This document shows, piece after piece, positions 1-5,893 of a stretch of 10,280 nucleotides of DNA. Both the position numbers and the translations under genes were made by a program. This DNA is from CAZEAN01 sp964510225 (GTDB lineage: Bacteria > Planctomycetota > Planctomycetia > Isosphaerales > Isosphaeraceae). Where the stretch lies: assembly GCA_964510225.1 (NCBI GenBank), contig CAZEAN010000172.1, positions 1-10,280 of the forward strand, given 5' to 3'. The notes beneath the pieces were generated by a model that worked only from the letters and a program-made list of their open reading frames with translations, ran no database searches and was not told the DNA's origin. Every line of letters begins with the position of its first letter. Position 1 is the first letter of the stretch.

Positions 1-507
1 GTCAAGCTCCTGAAATTCGGTCGGGAGCGTGAAGGCGTCGATCTCTCTGAGGTGTTCTTGACCCACCACAAGCTGAGCGATCGCGGCCAACGTAACCTTG
101 GCTTGTCTGACAAGGACGCTCCGACACTGGATCCAATGACGGAACTCGGCAGCGGTAGCGTTCGGGAAAAGGAAAAGGCCCACCTGGCGGAGATCATCGA
201 TCAGCTCAACACGTTGTTTGGCGGTGAAACAACGGAAGGTGATCAGTTATCGTTCGCAAATACACTCGTTGAGAAGACGCTGGAATCGGAAGTCCTCCAG
301 AATCAAGCTGCGAACAACTCAAAGGAACAGTTCGCCCACTCTCCCGATCTGTCGAGCGAAATCCTGACAGCAGTGATCGACAGTATGGATGCCCAAGCCG
401 ACCTGAGTAAGAAAGCACTCAACTCAGCCGAGATCCAAGACGGGTTGAAACAGATTCTTCTCAACCATCTTGGGCTCTACGAGAAGCTTCAGTCACGAGC
501 CTCTTGA
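1..507 (+). CDS. hsdR: Type I restriction endonuclease subunit R, C-terminal fragment
   Basis: The reading frame is open from base 1 and ends at TGA 505-507, so this is the 3' end of a longer gene (168 codons visible). The residues match the helical C-terminal region of HsdR proteins. It starts with a VDLSEVFLTHHKL-type segment that follows the helicase domains. Next is a helix containing IIDQLNTLFGG, then the hallmark stretch with ESEVLQNQAANNSKEQF and SPDLSSEIL. It closes with ILLNHLGLYEKL. In the family, HsdR is the ATP-dependent translocase and nuclease of the HsdRMS restriction-modification complex, and this end contacts the methylase core. The nuclease and helicase motifs lie outside the window. 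The last 168 residues look intact. HsdM and HsdS are not seen and would have to lie upstream. Confidence 0.9.
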   Translation, partial: VKLLKFGREREGVDLSEVFLTHHKLSDRGQRNLGLSDKDAPTLDPMTELGSGSVREKEKAHLAEIIDQLNTLFGGETTEGDQLSFANTLVEKTLESEVLQNQAANNSKEQFAHSPDLSSEILTAVIDSMDAQADLSKKALNSAEIQDGLKQILLNHLGLYEKLQSRAS

Positions 508-923
508 CACAGCCAATGGCGTGCCACTTCCTTGCTGTTCGACTCATGGCCTCATTGTCCGCAAGGATGGCACGGTGACGAGGTCGAGCCGCGGTATCTC
601 GGCTCCTCGTGTCCTCGTGATGATCAACCACCTGATTTGTTTGCTTTGCTAAGGTCCACCGATTCACTAAGTTCCCCATTGGCGGGGCCAGTCACCCAAG
701 CTCTCTCGAAGCAACGGGAGAACCTCGGAAGGTTGTTTACAGGGCGTGCTGAAGCTCCCGCTCGCGACGATCTCATCGATGCGGCGATGAAACGGTTACC
801 GTAGAATTGAAGAGTGTCAGCAATCGGATGGAGGGATCAGGGGCGCAATCAAGGAATCGAAGCGTATCGACCCCTGTTGATCAAAGCAAAGGGCCGCGCA
901 GGGCTCGGCGCGCACGCTGGGCC
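508..923. other. Gap between hsdR and the DGR; no gene recognised
   Basis: No convincing gene was found. Directly after the hsdR stop, the same frame stays open for 98 more codons to a stop at 802-804. The predicted peptide is low in familiar motifs, although its last third (SKQRENLGRLFTGRAEAP and on) looks somewhat protein-like. No good ribosome binding site precedes the only early start, TTG 532. It could be a decayed gene end or chance. No strong terminator was seen after hsdR. Confidence 0.4.
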
Positions 924-977
924 AGCCGATTCGTCGTCGCCGCGGTGCGTCCGCACACGCTTCGACGACGCTCGGCT
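924..977 (-). promoter_or_regulatory. Large hairpin just downstream of the DGR target gene
   Basis: An extended inverted repeat starts about 24 bases past the target-gene stop. The outer arms AGCCGA (924-929) and TCGGCT (972-977) pair. Next come CGTCGTCG (932-939) with CGACGACG (963-970), then an inner stem GTGCG (945-949) with CGCAC (952-956) around a 2-base loop. In the best-studied DGR, a DNA hairpin or cruciform close behind VR promotes target recognition during retrohoming, so that role is plausible here. The stem is long, GC-rich and not followed by a T run on the minus strand. A plain Rho-independent terminator is therefore less likely, though it could still end transcription. An 8-bp tandem repeat (TGCGTGCT, 982-997) lies between the hairpin and the gene. 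Confidence 0.55.
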
Positions 978-1000
978 TGCCTGCGTGCTTGCGTGCTTGC

Positions 1001-1780
1001 TCACGACGGCTCCTGGAACTGGGCGCCTCGAAAGCCGAGGTTGCCGTAGCGGCCCGATGGAGCGTTGTGGTAGCGGTCCGCCGCCCGCACGTCCTGCGCG
1101 TTGCTGAGCCAGGAACCGCCACGGACCACCCGATGGGCGGACGCCTGTTCACTATCATGCTTGCTTGGATCTGTCCATCGGTTCTGGCACCATTCAAACA
1201 CGTTACCAAGCATGTCATACAGGCCCCACGCGTTGGGAGATTTCTCCCCCACAGGATGGGTCTGGTTGTCGCTGTTCTTGAAGTACCAGGCGATCGCATC
1301 CAGATCCTCTTCGTATCGCGAGGTCGTCGTGCCCGCGCGGCAGGCATATTCCCACTGCGCCTCTGAGGGCAACGAGAGTTCCAGATCATCGAGCTGGCTG
1401 TTGAGGCGTCCGAAGAACTGCTGGCAATCGTGCCAGTTCACCTTCTCAACAGGCCGATCGTCACCCTCGAATTGGCTCGGATTCTCACCCATCACTGCCT
1501 TCCAGAGCGCCTGGGTGCAAGGGGTATCGAAGATCCAGAAGTCACCGCCGATCGTCACCCGTTGTTCCGGAAACTCCCAGTCGAGTCGTTCTTTATCATC
1601 AGCGGGCGAGCCCATCAAGAAGGAACCACGAGGGATCCAGCGGAGCCGTTGGGTTGCGTTGCCGATCCGGAAGCAGCAGAAGGGACCGTAGCGGTCCTCA
1701 CCCCACTCCGAGGCCCAGGCGGGGGCAAAACCGCTCGCCAGTGGATGCACCGGAATGGTCTGCGGGCCGGGAGAAACCAT
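1001..1780 (-). CDS. DGR target protein with FGE-sulfatase/C-type-lectin fold, ending in VR
   Basis: The protein has 259 residues starting at ATG 1780-1778. Residues 45-255 form an FGE-sulfatase (SUMF1-like) domain. Visible marks are RWIPRGSFLMGSP (47-59), DTPCTQALWKAVMGENPSQF (85-104), RPVEKVNWHD (109-118), LPSEAQWEYACRAGTTT (137-153) and AWGLYDMLGNVFEWC (184-198). The domain closes with RVVRGGSW and NLGFRGA (247-253). This subfamily, with an N-terminal AWASEWGEDRYG segment, is a typical DGR variable protein: a ligand-binding scaffold, not an enzyme. The GFRC cysteine common in relatives is Gly here, which also argues against formylglycine-generating activity. Residues 213-254 are VR. No signal peptide or membrane segment is seen, so a cytoplasmic or unknown location is likely. 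The gene is intact although its reverse transcriptase is not. The ribosome binding site is weak (GAGG about 13 bases upstream). Confidence 0.9.
   Translation of the reverse strand: MVSPGPQTIPVHPLASGFAPAWASEWGEDRYGPFCCFRIGNATQRLRWIPRGSFLMGSPADDKERLDWEFPEQRVTIGGDFWIFDTPCTQALWKAVMGENPSQFEGDDRPVEKVNWHDCQQFFGRLNSQLDDLELSLPSEAQWEYACRAGTTTSRYEEDLDAIAWYFKNSDNQTHPVGEKSPNAWGLYDMLGNVFEWCQNRWTDPSKHDSEQASAHRVVRGGSWLSNAQDVRAADRYHNAPSGRYGNLGFRGAQFQEPS
1019..1144 (-). repeat. DGR variable repeat (VR)
   Basis: These 126 bases align without gaps to the template repeat at 1948-2073 (offset 929). There are 12 differences, at 1044, 1048, 1053, 1054, 1072, 1078, 1093, 1104, 1107, 1108, 1112 and 1126. Eleven fall where the template has A in the coding sense. 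The exception, at 1112, is a synonymous T-to-C in a Ser codon. Against the template, Asn codons have become Leu, Ser, Asp, Asp, Tyr, Gly and Tyr, one Asp has become Gly, and one Ile has become Val. The final 25 bases of VR (1019-1043) are identical to TR and GC-rich, as expected for the initiation region of mutagenic homology. VR ends 16 bases before the stop codon (stop 1001-1003). Confidence 0.93.
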
Positions 1781-1947
1781 CGAAGGAGTACCTCGAAGGG
1801 GACAAAATGCAACCGGCGAGCGTTCGCGAAGGCATCTACCCTGCTACTAACACGCCAGTTGAGGGTCGATTTGCCAACACACCGAGGGTGGCATGCCGGG
1901 CCGGAGGCTGATCTGTTCAGGAGGGGGCCATCCAGCCCCGTCGTGAG

Positions 1948-2073
1948 CTGGGCGCCTCGAAAGCCGAGGTTGTCGTTGCGGTTCGATGGAGCGTTGTGGT
2001 TGCGGTTCGCCGCCCGCACGTTCTGCGCGTTGTTGTTCCAAGAACCGCCACGGATCACCCGATGGGCGGACGC
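1948..2073 (-). repeat. DGR template repeat (TR), within a likely non-coding RNA
   Basis: This is the template copy of VR. It lies in the 314-bp gap between the reverse transcriptase stop (2095-2097) and the target-gene start (1780). It is rich in AAC codons if read as protein (for example GGSWNNNAQNVRAANRNHN), which is the usual form of a DGR template. Of 28 adenines in the coding sense, 11 are changed in VR. Of 98 other bases, one is changed. The direction is one-way: at the differing positions, VR never has A where TR has another base. The whole 1781-2094 stretch is probably transcribed as the template RNA, but its ends cannot be seen. An apparent minus-strand reading frame from 2058 is just the template read as protein. 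Confidence 0.93.
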
Positions 2074-2094
2074 TTCGACCAGCCACCGAGGCCG

Positions 2095-2858
2095 TTAGAC
2101 CTGATCATACCAATCGGATCTTGCCAGCGCCATCATCACTGAACGTCGCCAGGCGGTGGCATCGGCATGAACCGTGATCGCCAATGCGCTGTCGTGGGCT
2201 CGTTGCAGTTGCTGAGCATTGAGTCGGCCATCGAGGTAATCGGCTTCGTGTCGACGCCGTGCCTCCCGATAACGCTTCCGCCGCCGCTGCCCGAGTCGGA
2301 TGGTGTGCGGGAGGACACGGAACCCACAGACGGTTAGTCCCCGATCGCTCCGATTCACCTGGACCGGTTCCTTCGACTCCAGGGCTAATCGACGATCAAG
2401 GAAATCGGTGGCAGCATCAACGAGCCGCCAGGCCTCGCGCCGGGTTTCGGTCCAGAAGACGAAGTCGTCCATGTAACGGAGATAGCCCTGGACTGGACCG
2501 GTTTCCAGCAAGAAGCGATCGAGCGGATCGAGGTAGTAATTGGCAAAGCATTATCAAGGACCGGACCCAACTGAGCCATCAAGGCGTGATGCAAGACCCG
2601 TTCTCGAAAGCAAGGAGCGACAATGGTCCGCGGTTTAGGGTCTCGAATCTCGAAAGTCCGGTTTTCACCGAGGGTCAGCGTGCCCTCAAGGATGCTCCGA
2701 CTCAACGCCGCGAGTTGCACATCGAGTTGATTCAGAAATCCGACCACTTCCGGTCGGTGCCGCTTCCCAGAGGCAGCGCGATGAGTCGCTTCGGTGAGAT
2801 TGTTGAGACTGGCGATCTCATTGATATCAAGAGCCAAGCGCTTCATTTCAAGGATCAT
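2095..2858 (-). pseudogene. DGR reverse transcriptase, disrupted by internal deletion and frameshift
   Basis: The N-terminal part (2858 to about 2549, about 103 residues) has GKRHRPEVVGFLNQL, RTFEIRDPKPRTIVAPCFRE and RVLHHALM, which are conserved in DGR reverse transcriptases. After GPVLDNA the frame becomes nonsense and stops at 2385-2387. In another frame, sense resumes at once with FANYYLDPLDRF, then GYLRYMDDFVFW (the YMDD catalytic box), GFRVLP and a C-terminal tail to TAA 2095-2097. Intact relatives carry, between these points, the YACRKGKGTH-type motif, the first catalytic Asp region and the LPIGN-type motif that replaces QGSP. All are missing here. About 255 residues remain, against roughly 330-370 in the family, so about 300 bases have been lost. 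The junction lies at 2545-2549 (AAAGC). The start overlaps the HRDC gene stop (ATGA). ATG 2843 is an alternative start. Confidence 0.9.
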
Positions 2859-3349
2859 CCTGCCGGCGTACTGCTCTGGGGAGGGGAATCTACCGCGCCG
2901 GTAGACTTGAGGAGTTGCAGAAAATCCTCGCCGTACTTCTGGACACGCGCAGCCCCGATCCCCGGAATCTTGCCCAAACCCGTTGTCGTGGTGACTTGCT
3001 GCTGAACCATCGCGGCCAATTGGTCGTTGGTGAAAACCGCGTAGGCAGGCAGACCATCACGCTCGGCGAGCGACTTACGCAGTGTCCGGAGCTTGGCGAA
3101 GATCGCAAATTCAGCATCGTAAAGGATGTTGCGGTAGTCGACCCGCTCGCGGCGTCCTCCTCGTTTGGCTGCTTCAGGTCGATCGCCCCGATCGACATAG
3201 CAGACACAGACCGCCCAAGCACTACTGGCGCCTTCATCGACAAAATGACGCTCGACGGAGAGGATCCGCTGTGACCCCAAGAAGCGGTTGAGTTCCTCCG
3301 TCGTTCCCTCCGGATCGAGGATCGGCACTGTAAAGAAACGCAGTTTCAT
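2855..3349 (-). CDS. HRDC-domain DGR accessory protein
   Basis: The protein has 164 residues from ATG 3349-3347. Residues 1-55 (MKLRFFTVPILDPEGTTEEL, later SVERHFVDEG and AWAVCVCYVD) match the N-terminus typical of DGR-linked HRDC proteins. Residues 79-148 are an HRDC domain: FAIFAKLRTLRKSLAERDGL, PAYAVFTNDQLAAMV, then a helix-hairpin-helix-like IPGIGAARVQKYGEDFL. HRDC domains bind nucleic acid and occur in RecQ helicases and RNase D. In DGRs, an HRDC protein takes the place of Avd and is thought to help the reverse transcriptase or template RNA. That role is family knowledge, not visible here. The TGA overlaps the reverse transcriptase ATG by 4 bases, so the two genes are translationally coupled. 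The reading frame looks intact. No strong promoter was identified upstream. Confidence 0.88.
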   Translation of the reverse strand: MKLRFFTVPILDPEGTTEELNRFLGSQRILSVERHFVDEGASSAWAVCVCYVDRGDRPEAAKRGGRRERVDYRNILYDAEFAIFAKLRTLRKSLAERDGLPAYAVFTNDQLAAMVQQQVTTTTGLGKIPGIGAARVQKYGEDFLQLLKSTGAVDSPPQSSTPAG

Positions 3350-3433
3350 CCGTAATCACTCGCGTCATCATTTCTTGATCATTCAGGGACGCTTGACCTG
3401 CGCGCCACGCTGGCTGGAGAGGCGCGTCGGCAC

Positions 3434-3475
3434 GCCGATTCGCCGTCTCCGCGGTGCATCCGCACACGCTCCGCC
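3434..3475 (+). repeat. Second copy of the DGR downstream-hairpin sequence
   Basis: This 42-base stretch matches 925-966 in the same orientation with about 6 mismatches, including the shared cores GCCGATTCG, GCGGTGC and TCCGCACACGCT. The two copies bracket the recognised DGR genes. This copy does not keep the full outer stem, but it overlaps another inverted repeat (3466-3474 with 3490-3498). It could mark a cassette boundary, the remains of a lost second target gene, or a dispersed intergenic hairpin element. Confidence 0.6.
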
Positions 3476-3685
3476 ATGCGGCCCTACGAGCGGAGCGTTC
3501 CTGTGAATTTTCGGGGGACCTGTCGACTACGCTTCCCCCAATGGTCGCCTTGGCGTATCCCAACGAAAAGACACTGATACTAGCGACCGATCATCAATCA
3601 GTAGCCAATTGCGCGTATCATCGATCCTCATTACCACCACTCGTTGCAGGTGGCCTTGATCGCTCGTAGTCGCTCCGTTTTGCTC

Positions 3686-3748
3686 CATAGATTGCATAGG
3701 TCACGCATCTGGAACCTTGAGATCTATGCGATCTATGCAATCTATGTT
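3686..3748. repeat. Iteron-like cluster 1 (ATCTATGCA units, paired inverted)
   Basis: CATAGATTGCATAG (3686-3699) is the exact reverse complement of CTATGCAATCTATG (3733-3746), a 14-bp perfect inverted repeat. The right arm is part of three tandem 9-bp units: ATCTATGCG (3722-3730), ATCTATGCA (3731-3739) and ATCTATGTT (3740-3748). The same words in a similar inverted layout recur at 7803-7867. Tandem 9-bp units suggest binding sites for a replication, excision or regulatory protein of the element. Which protein binds is unknown. Confidence 0.65.
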
Positions 3749-3786
3749 GAGAGAGTGTCTGTGCTCAGGGCCAGTGAAAAGCAACA

Positions 3787-3822
3787 ACCTCATGATCACC
3801 GAATTCATCTCGTGGCCGCACC
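3787..3822. repeat. 36-bp direct repeat, copy 1
   Basis: This copy is identical over 36 bases to 3859-3894; it contains TCATGATCACC and GAATTCATCTCGTGGCCGCA. The two copies are separated by exactly 36 unique bases. That is the geometry of a two-repeat mini-CRISPR, but only two copies exist and no cas gene is visible. The 72-bp period also preserves reading frame: on the minus strand both copies read RPRDEFGDHEV. A dispersed intergenic repeat or a small duplication is at least as likely as CRISPR. Confidence 0.8.
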
Positions 3823-3858
3823 TTCAATCGTTTCGTCGGTTCTTGCGTGATTGATCCC

Positions 3859-3894
3859 ACCTCATGATCACCGAATTCATCTCGTGGCCGCACC
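3859..3894. repeat. 36-bp direct repeat, copy 2
   Basis: This is the exact second copy of 3787-3822. The flanks differ on both sides, so the identity ends sharply at 36 bases. Confidence 0.8.
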
Positions 3895-4191
3895 CCCGCT
3901 AGCTGCGATGATTTACAGAGGACGACCCAGGCGTGTGATCCCCTCAAGGAAACCGGCAGTCTCTGATAGACCGACTTCGCCTGACAGGACGTTCGATATC
4001 GCCCGAGGGTTCATTTGACGCATCGTCCAGATTGACAGGGAGGGGGGAGTTCGGAATTCTGGTGCAAAGAGTAAGAATCATCTATCGAGTTCGCTTTTCA
4101 AGAGAACTAGCCTCTAATTCAACCTGTTTATGACTGAATTTGCTGATCTTGCAAACTGAATCAATGACCATTTGTTTTCATCCAAACATGT

Positions 4192-4250
4192 CTGCTGGCG
4201 GAAGTGTGCCAGCAGTGCGCCGGTACGATAGCCGAGAAGTTCCGGCACAC
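4192..4250. other. Overlapping alternative hairpins
   Basis: CTGCTGGC (4192-4199) pairs with GCCAGCAG (4208-4215) around an 8-base loop. GTGTGCC (4204-4210), which overlaps the right arm, pairs instead with GGCACAC (4244-4250). The two structures exclude each other. The patch lies about 165-220 bases before the next gene. It may be a regulatory leader or part of a terminator or origin. No known riboswitch class was recognised. Confidence 0.35.
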
Positions 4251-4413
4251 AGCCGAATCTCCGATACGTCTCCAGGCGTCATCAGGTTATAATGATGCTC
4301 AGTCTTTCATTCTTGTGGTGACACACTCAAAGACGGTAAGTTAACTCCCCTATCCCAGACATGACTTTATAGTGAGCGATCGTTAAGCAAACCATAACTC
4401 GAAGGAGAACGTG

Positions 4414-5127
4414 ATGAAAAGATATCTGTATCGTGGCCTCGACGATCAGTTGCATCCGTTCGATCGCGATCCTGCGACCATGTACTACGACCCCATCTAT
4501 TCGCACTCCTTAGATAAATGTGAAGTTTTGCTTGTCACAACCGACGGCGTTTACCTAACCGGATATGAGTATGTGGGCCTTGGGCGGACATCGTACGACT
4601 TGTTTCAACGCCCCAGGGAATTGGCCCAAGACTTGTTACCAAGTTTTGGCAGACCAACAAAGCCTGAGATTTTTGACAAATATCAGCAAATCACACCGAA
4701 GGATGCATGCGATTGGTTTCTTAAGAACGGGCTTGAGCCTCCCAAGGGGTTGAGGAATCGAATCAGTCCTGAATCTCCAACTGATCGCTCCGATACTGTA
4801 GGTTTAGTTAGCGCTACGGATCGAGCCCAACAAGCCGGTAACGCCTCGATCAACCACCGAAGTATCGGCCAGGAGGAGGATATCCTCCACGCAGAACTCT
4901 TGGAGCTAGGCAGAAAAAACCAGGCTCGGCTGGTAGAAGTGATGAAGGATCGCCAACGAATGACATGTCTAGAAGTTGGCAAAGCCGTGCATGACTCCGA
5001 GGATACCAGGAACGACGCAATTAGGAAGAATGTCATAAGGGTTAATAAGACCGCAGAAGGACTAGGATTGCGTATTAGATATAAGTGCAAAAGCGAACAT
5101 GTATTCAAAGAGCATCCTAAAGAATAG
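4414..5127 (+). CDS. Hypothetical protein, 237 residues, with basic C-terminal domain
   Basis: I do not recognise this protein. ATG 4414 is preferred over GTG 4411 because AAGGAG (4402-4407) is 6 bases from it. Residues 1 to about 113 form a compact acidic-aromatic region (RYLYRGLDDQLHPFDRDP, then VLLVTTDGVYLTGYEYV). A polar linker of about 40 residues follows, rich in Ser, Asp and Gln. The last 80 residues are charged and mostly helical (LLELGRKNQARLVEVMKDRQ, later KNVIRVNKTAEGLGLRIRYK). This end resembles a winged-helix or DNA-binding tail, but that is inference. There is no signal peptide or membrane segment. The gene stands alone: the non-coding gap upstream carries the iteron-like repeats, and the gap downstream is over 750 bases. 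It may be an accessory or control gene of the integrative element. Confidence 0.7.
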   Translation: MKRYLYRGLDDQLHPFDRDPATMYYDPIYSHSLDKCEVLLVTTDGVYLTGYEYVGLGRTSYDLFQRPRELAQDLLPSFGRPTKPEIFDKYQQITPKDACDWFLKNGLEPPKGLRNRISPESPTDRSDTVGLVSATDRAQQAGNASINHRSIGQEEDILHAELLELGRKNQARLVEVMKDRQRMTCLEVGKAVHDSEDTRNDAIRKNVIRVNKTAEGLGLRIRYKCKSEHVFKEHPKE

Positions 5128-5893
5128 GTCGAGTGCTTGACTGACAAAGTGGGTTTGGGATCGCCATGGGACCGACTGAGAACGCGATGCATTCTTATGC
5201 GCACTTGTGACTTATCTATCTAAAACTGACTAAGCAGCTTAATGACGTCGAACTCATCCTAACAGATCTGTCAACGTGCATTTGCTTCGGGATGTCACAG
5301 TTCTTAATCCCACCTCGCGTTCATTGGGATGTTGCTCAACCACTTCGACGTACGATGCCCCCAAGGCTAACTCAGGTTTCCATTCCTTGGGCAAGCCCTC
5401 TGTAACAGGCATCGTTGTAGTCCAGCAAGGCTTCGCGCACTCAAGTAAAGGCACCTCAGTCAAATACGAGCCGGGGTCTCAGTCCTCCAGTCGGAGACAT
5501 CCGTTTAGTATCCACCGGCCCCAGCGTTTTCCGCGACATGCGACTGGGGCCCAGGTGACCGTGACCCTCCGAAACTCTGGGGATTCCACGATCTGCAACT
5601 ATAGGACTAGCCAGTAGTACTGGCCGGTCGAACCGGTCGCAAATCGTCATCGCTCCAAGATTGCGCGGATCGAAGCGAGGCTGACCTGAGGAAATCCACA
5701 TTCGATCGAATGCGATCGAGTCAATCGAAGACACAAAACACAACGATCGATCCGTCGATGTGGATTCGCTGAGACCGCTTCGAACATCGGGCACCACAAG
5801 GGATTGCTTCTGTGTATTGGAATCGTCTCCTTGAACGAACAATCCACAGTGTAGTTGTGAGAATCTCTCGGCGGTGAACCAGGTGTCCAGCAA
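5128..5893. other. Palindrome-rich non-coding gap; possible origin region
   Basis: No supported gene is present. Between about 5600 and 5850 the sequence is dense in symmetry. GCCAGTA-G-TACTGGC is a palindrome at 5610-5624, and a CCGGT/ACCGG hairpin lies at 5624-5636. CATTCGATCGAATG is a perfect palindrome at 5699-5712, and AATCCACAT (5693-5701) pairs with ATGTGGATT (5758-5766). Three words containing ATCCACA, each 7 of 9 to the DnaA-box consensus, lie at 5692-5700 (plus), 5759-5767 (minus) and 5840-5848 (plus). The replication-type genes start just downstream. An origin is possible but unproven. The 153-codon minus-strand open frame here has no ribosome binding site and no recognisable motif. 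Confidence 0.4.

Larger units (their letters stand above)
924..3349 (-). other. Diversity-generating retroelement (DGR) cassette, probably inactive in cis
   Basis: On the minus strand the parts come in this order: HRDC-type accessory gene, reverse transcriptase, template repeat, target gene ending in the variable repeat, hairpin. This is a full DGR part list with HRDC in place of Avd. In known DGRs, the TR RNA is copied by the reverse transcriptase with errors at adenines. The cDNA then replaces VR, changing surface residues of a C-type-lectin-fold protein. VR and TR here show the expected adenine-only divergence (11 of 12 differences). The reverse transcriptase is broken by an internal deletion, so the cassette needs an outside enzyme or is a fossil. 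The borders given are those of the recognised parts and are not proven element ends. Confidence 0.9.
3350..4413. other. Long non-coding stretch between the DGR and the plus-strand element
   Basis: No supported gene is present in these 1064 bases. In order the stretch holds: a partial copy of the post-VR hairpin sequence (3434-3475); a 9-bp inverted repeat, ACGCTCCGC (3466-3474) with GCGGAGCGT (3490-3498); an iteron-like cluster (3686-3748); two 36-bp direct repeats (3787-3822, 3859-3894); and a hairpin-rich patch (4192-4250). TATAAT-like words at 4288-4293 and 4368-4373 could serve the next gene but have no good -35 partners. Short open frames here are broken up by repeats and look random. 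Confidence 0.6.

Noticed and set aside
1001..1780. A catalytic formylglycine-generating enzyme or sulfatase-modifying factor
   Set aside because: The domain belongs to the DGR target subfamily, carries VR at its end, and has GFRG where many relatives have GFRC. A binding role is far more likely.
1615..2058. Minus-strand open frame starting with a GGSWNNNAQN-type sequence
   Set aside because: It is the DGR template repeat read as protein, followed by sequence without motifs that runs into the target gene in another frame.
1781..2094. An avd accessory gene in the usual DGR position
   Set aside because: No helical-bundle protein is encoded between the reverse transcriptase and the target. The HRDC gene fills the accessory role.
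2095..2511. A separate small reverse transcriptase gene containing YMDD
   Set aside because: It has only a TTG start, and its upstream frame joins directly to family-typical FANYYLDPLDRF sequence, so it is the 3' half of the broken reverse transcriptase.
2259..3005. Plus-strand 248-residue open frame, and similar long frames at 1101-1691 and 1430-2098
   Set aside because: They lie opposite well-supported minus-strand DGR genes, are rich in Arg/Pro/Ser, and show no domains; they are shadow frames.
3508..3542. GGGGGA...TCCCCC inverted pair as a terminator
   Set aside because: The arms are short with a long gap and no T run, and no gene ends nearby on either strand.
3787..3894. Firm call of a CRISPR array
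   Set aside because: There are only two repeats, no cas gene in the window, no typical repeat end, and the frame-keeping 72-bp period allows other explanations.
3765..3947. Minus-strand 60-residue protein with duplicated RPRDEFGDHEV
   Set aside because: Its content is mainly the 36-bp repeat translated twice. It has no ribosome binding site or known domain.
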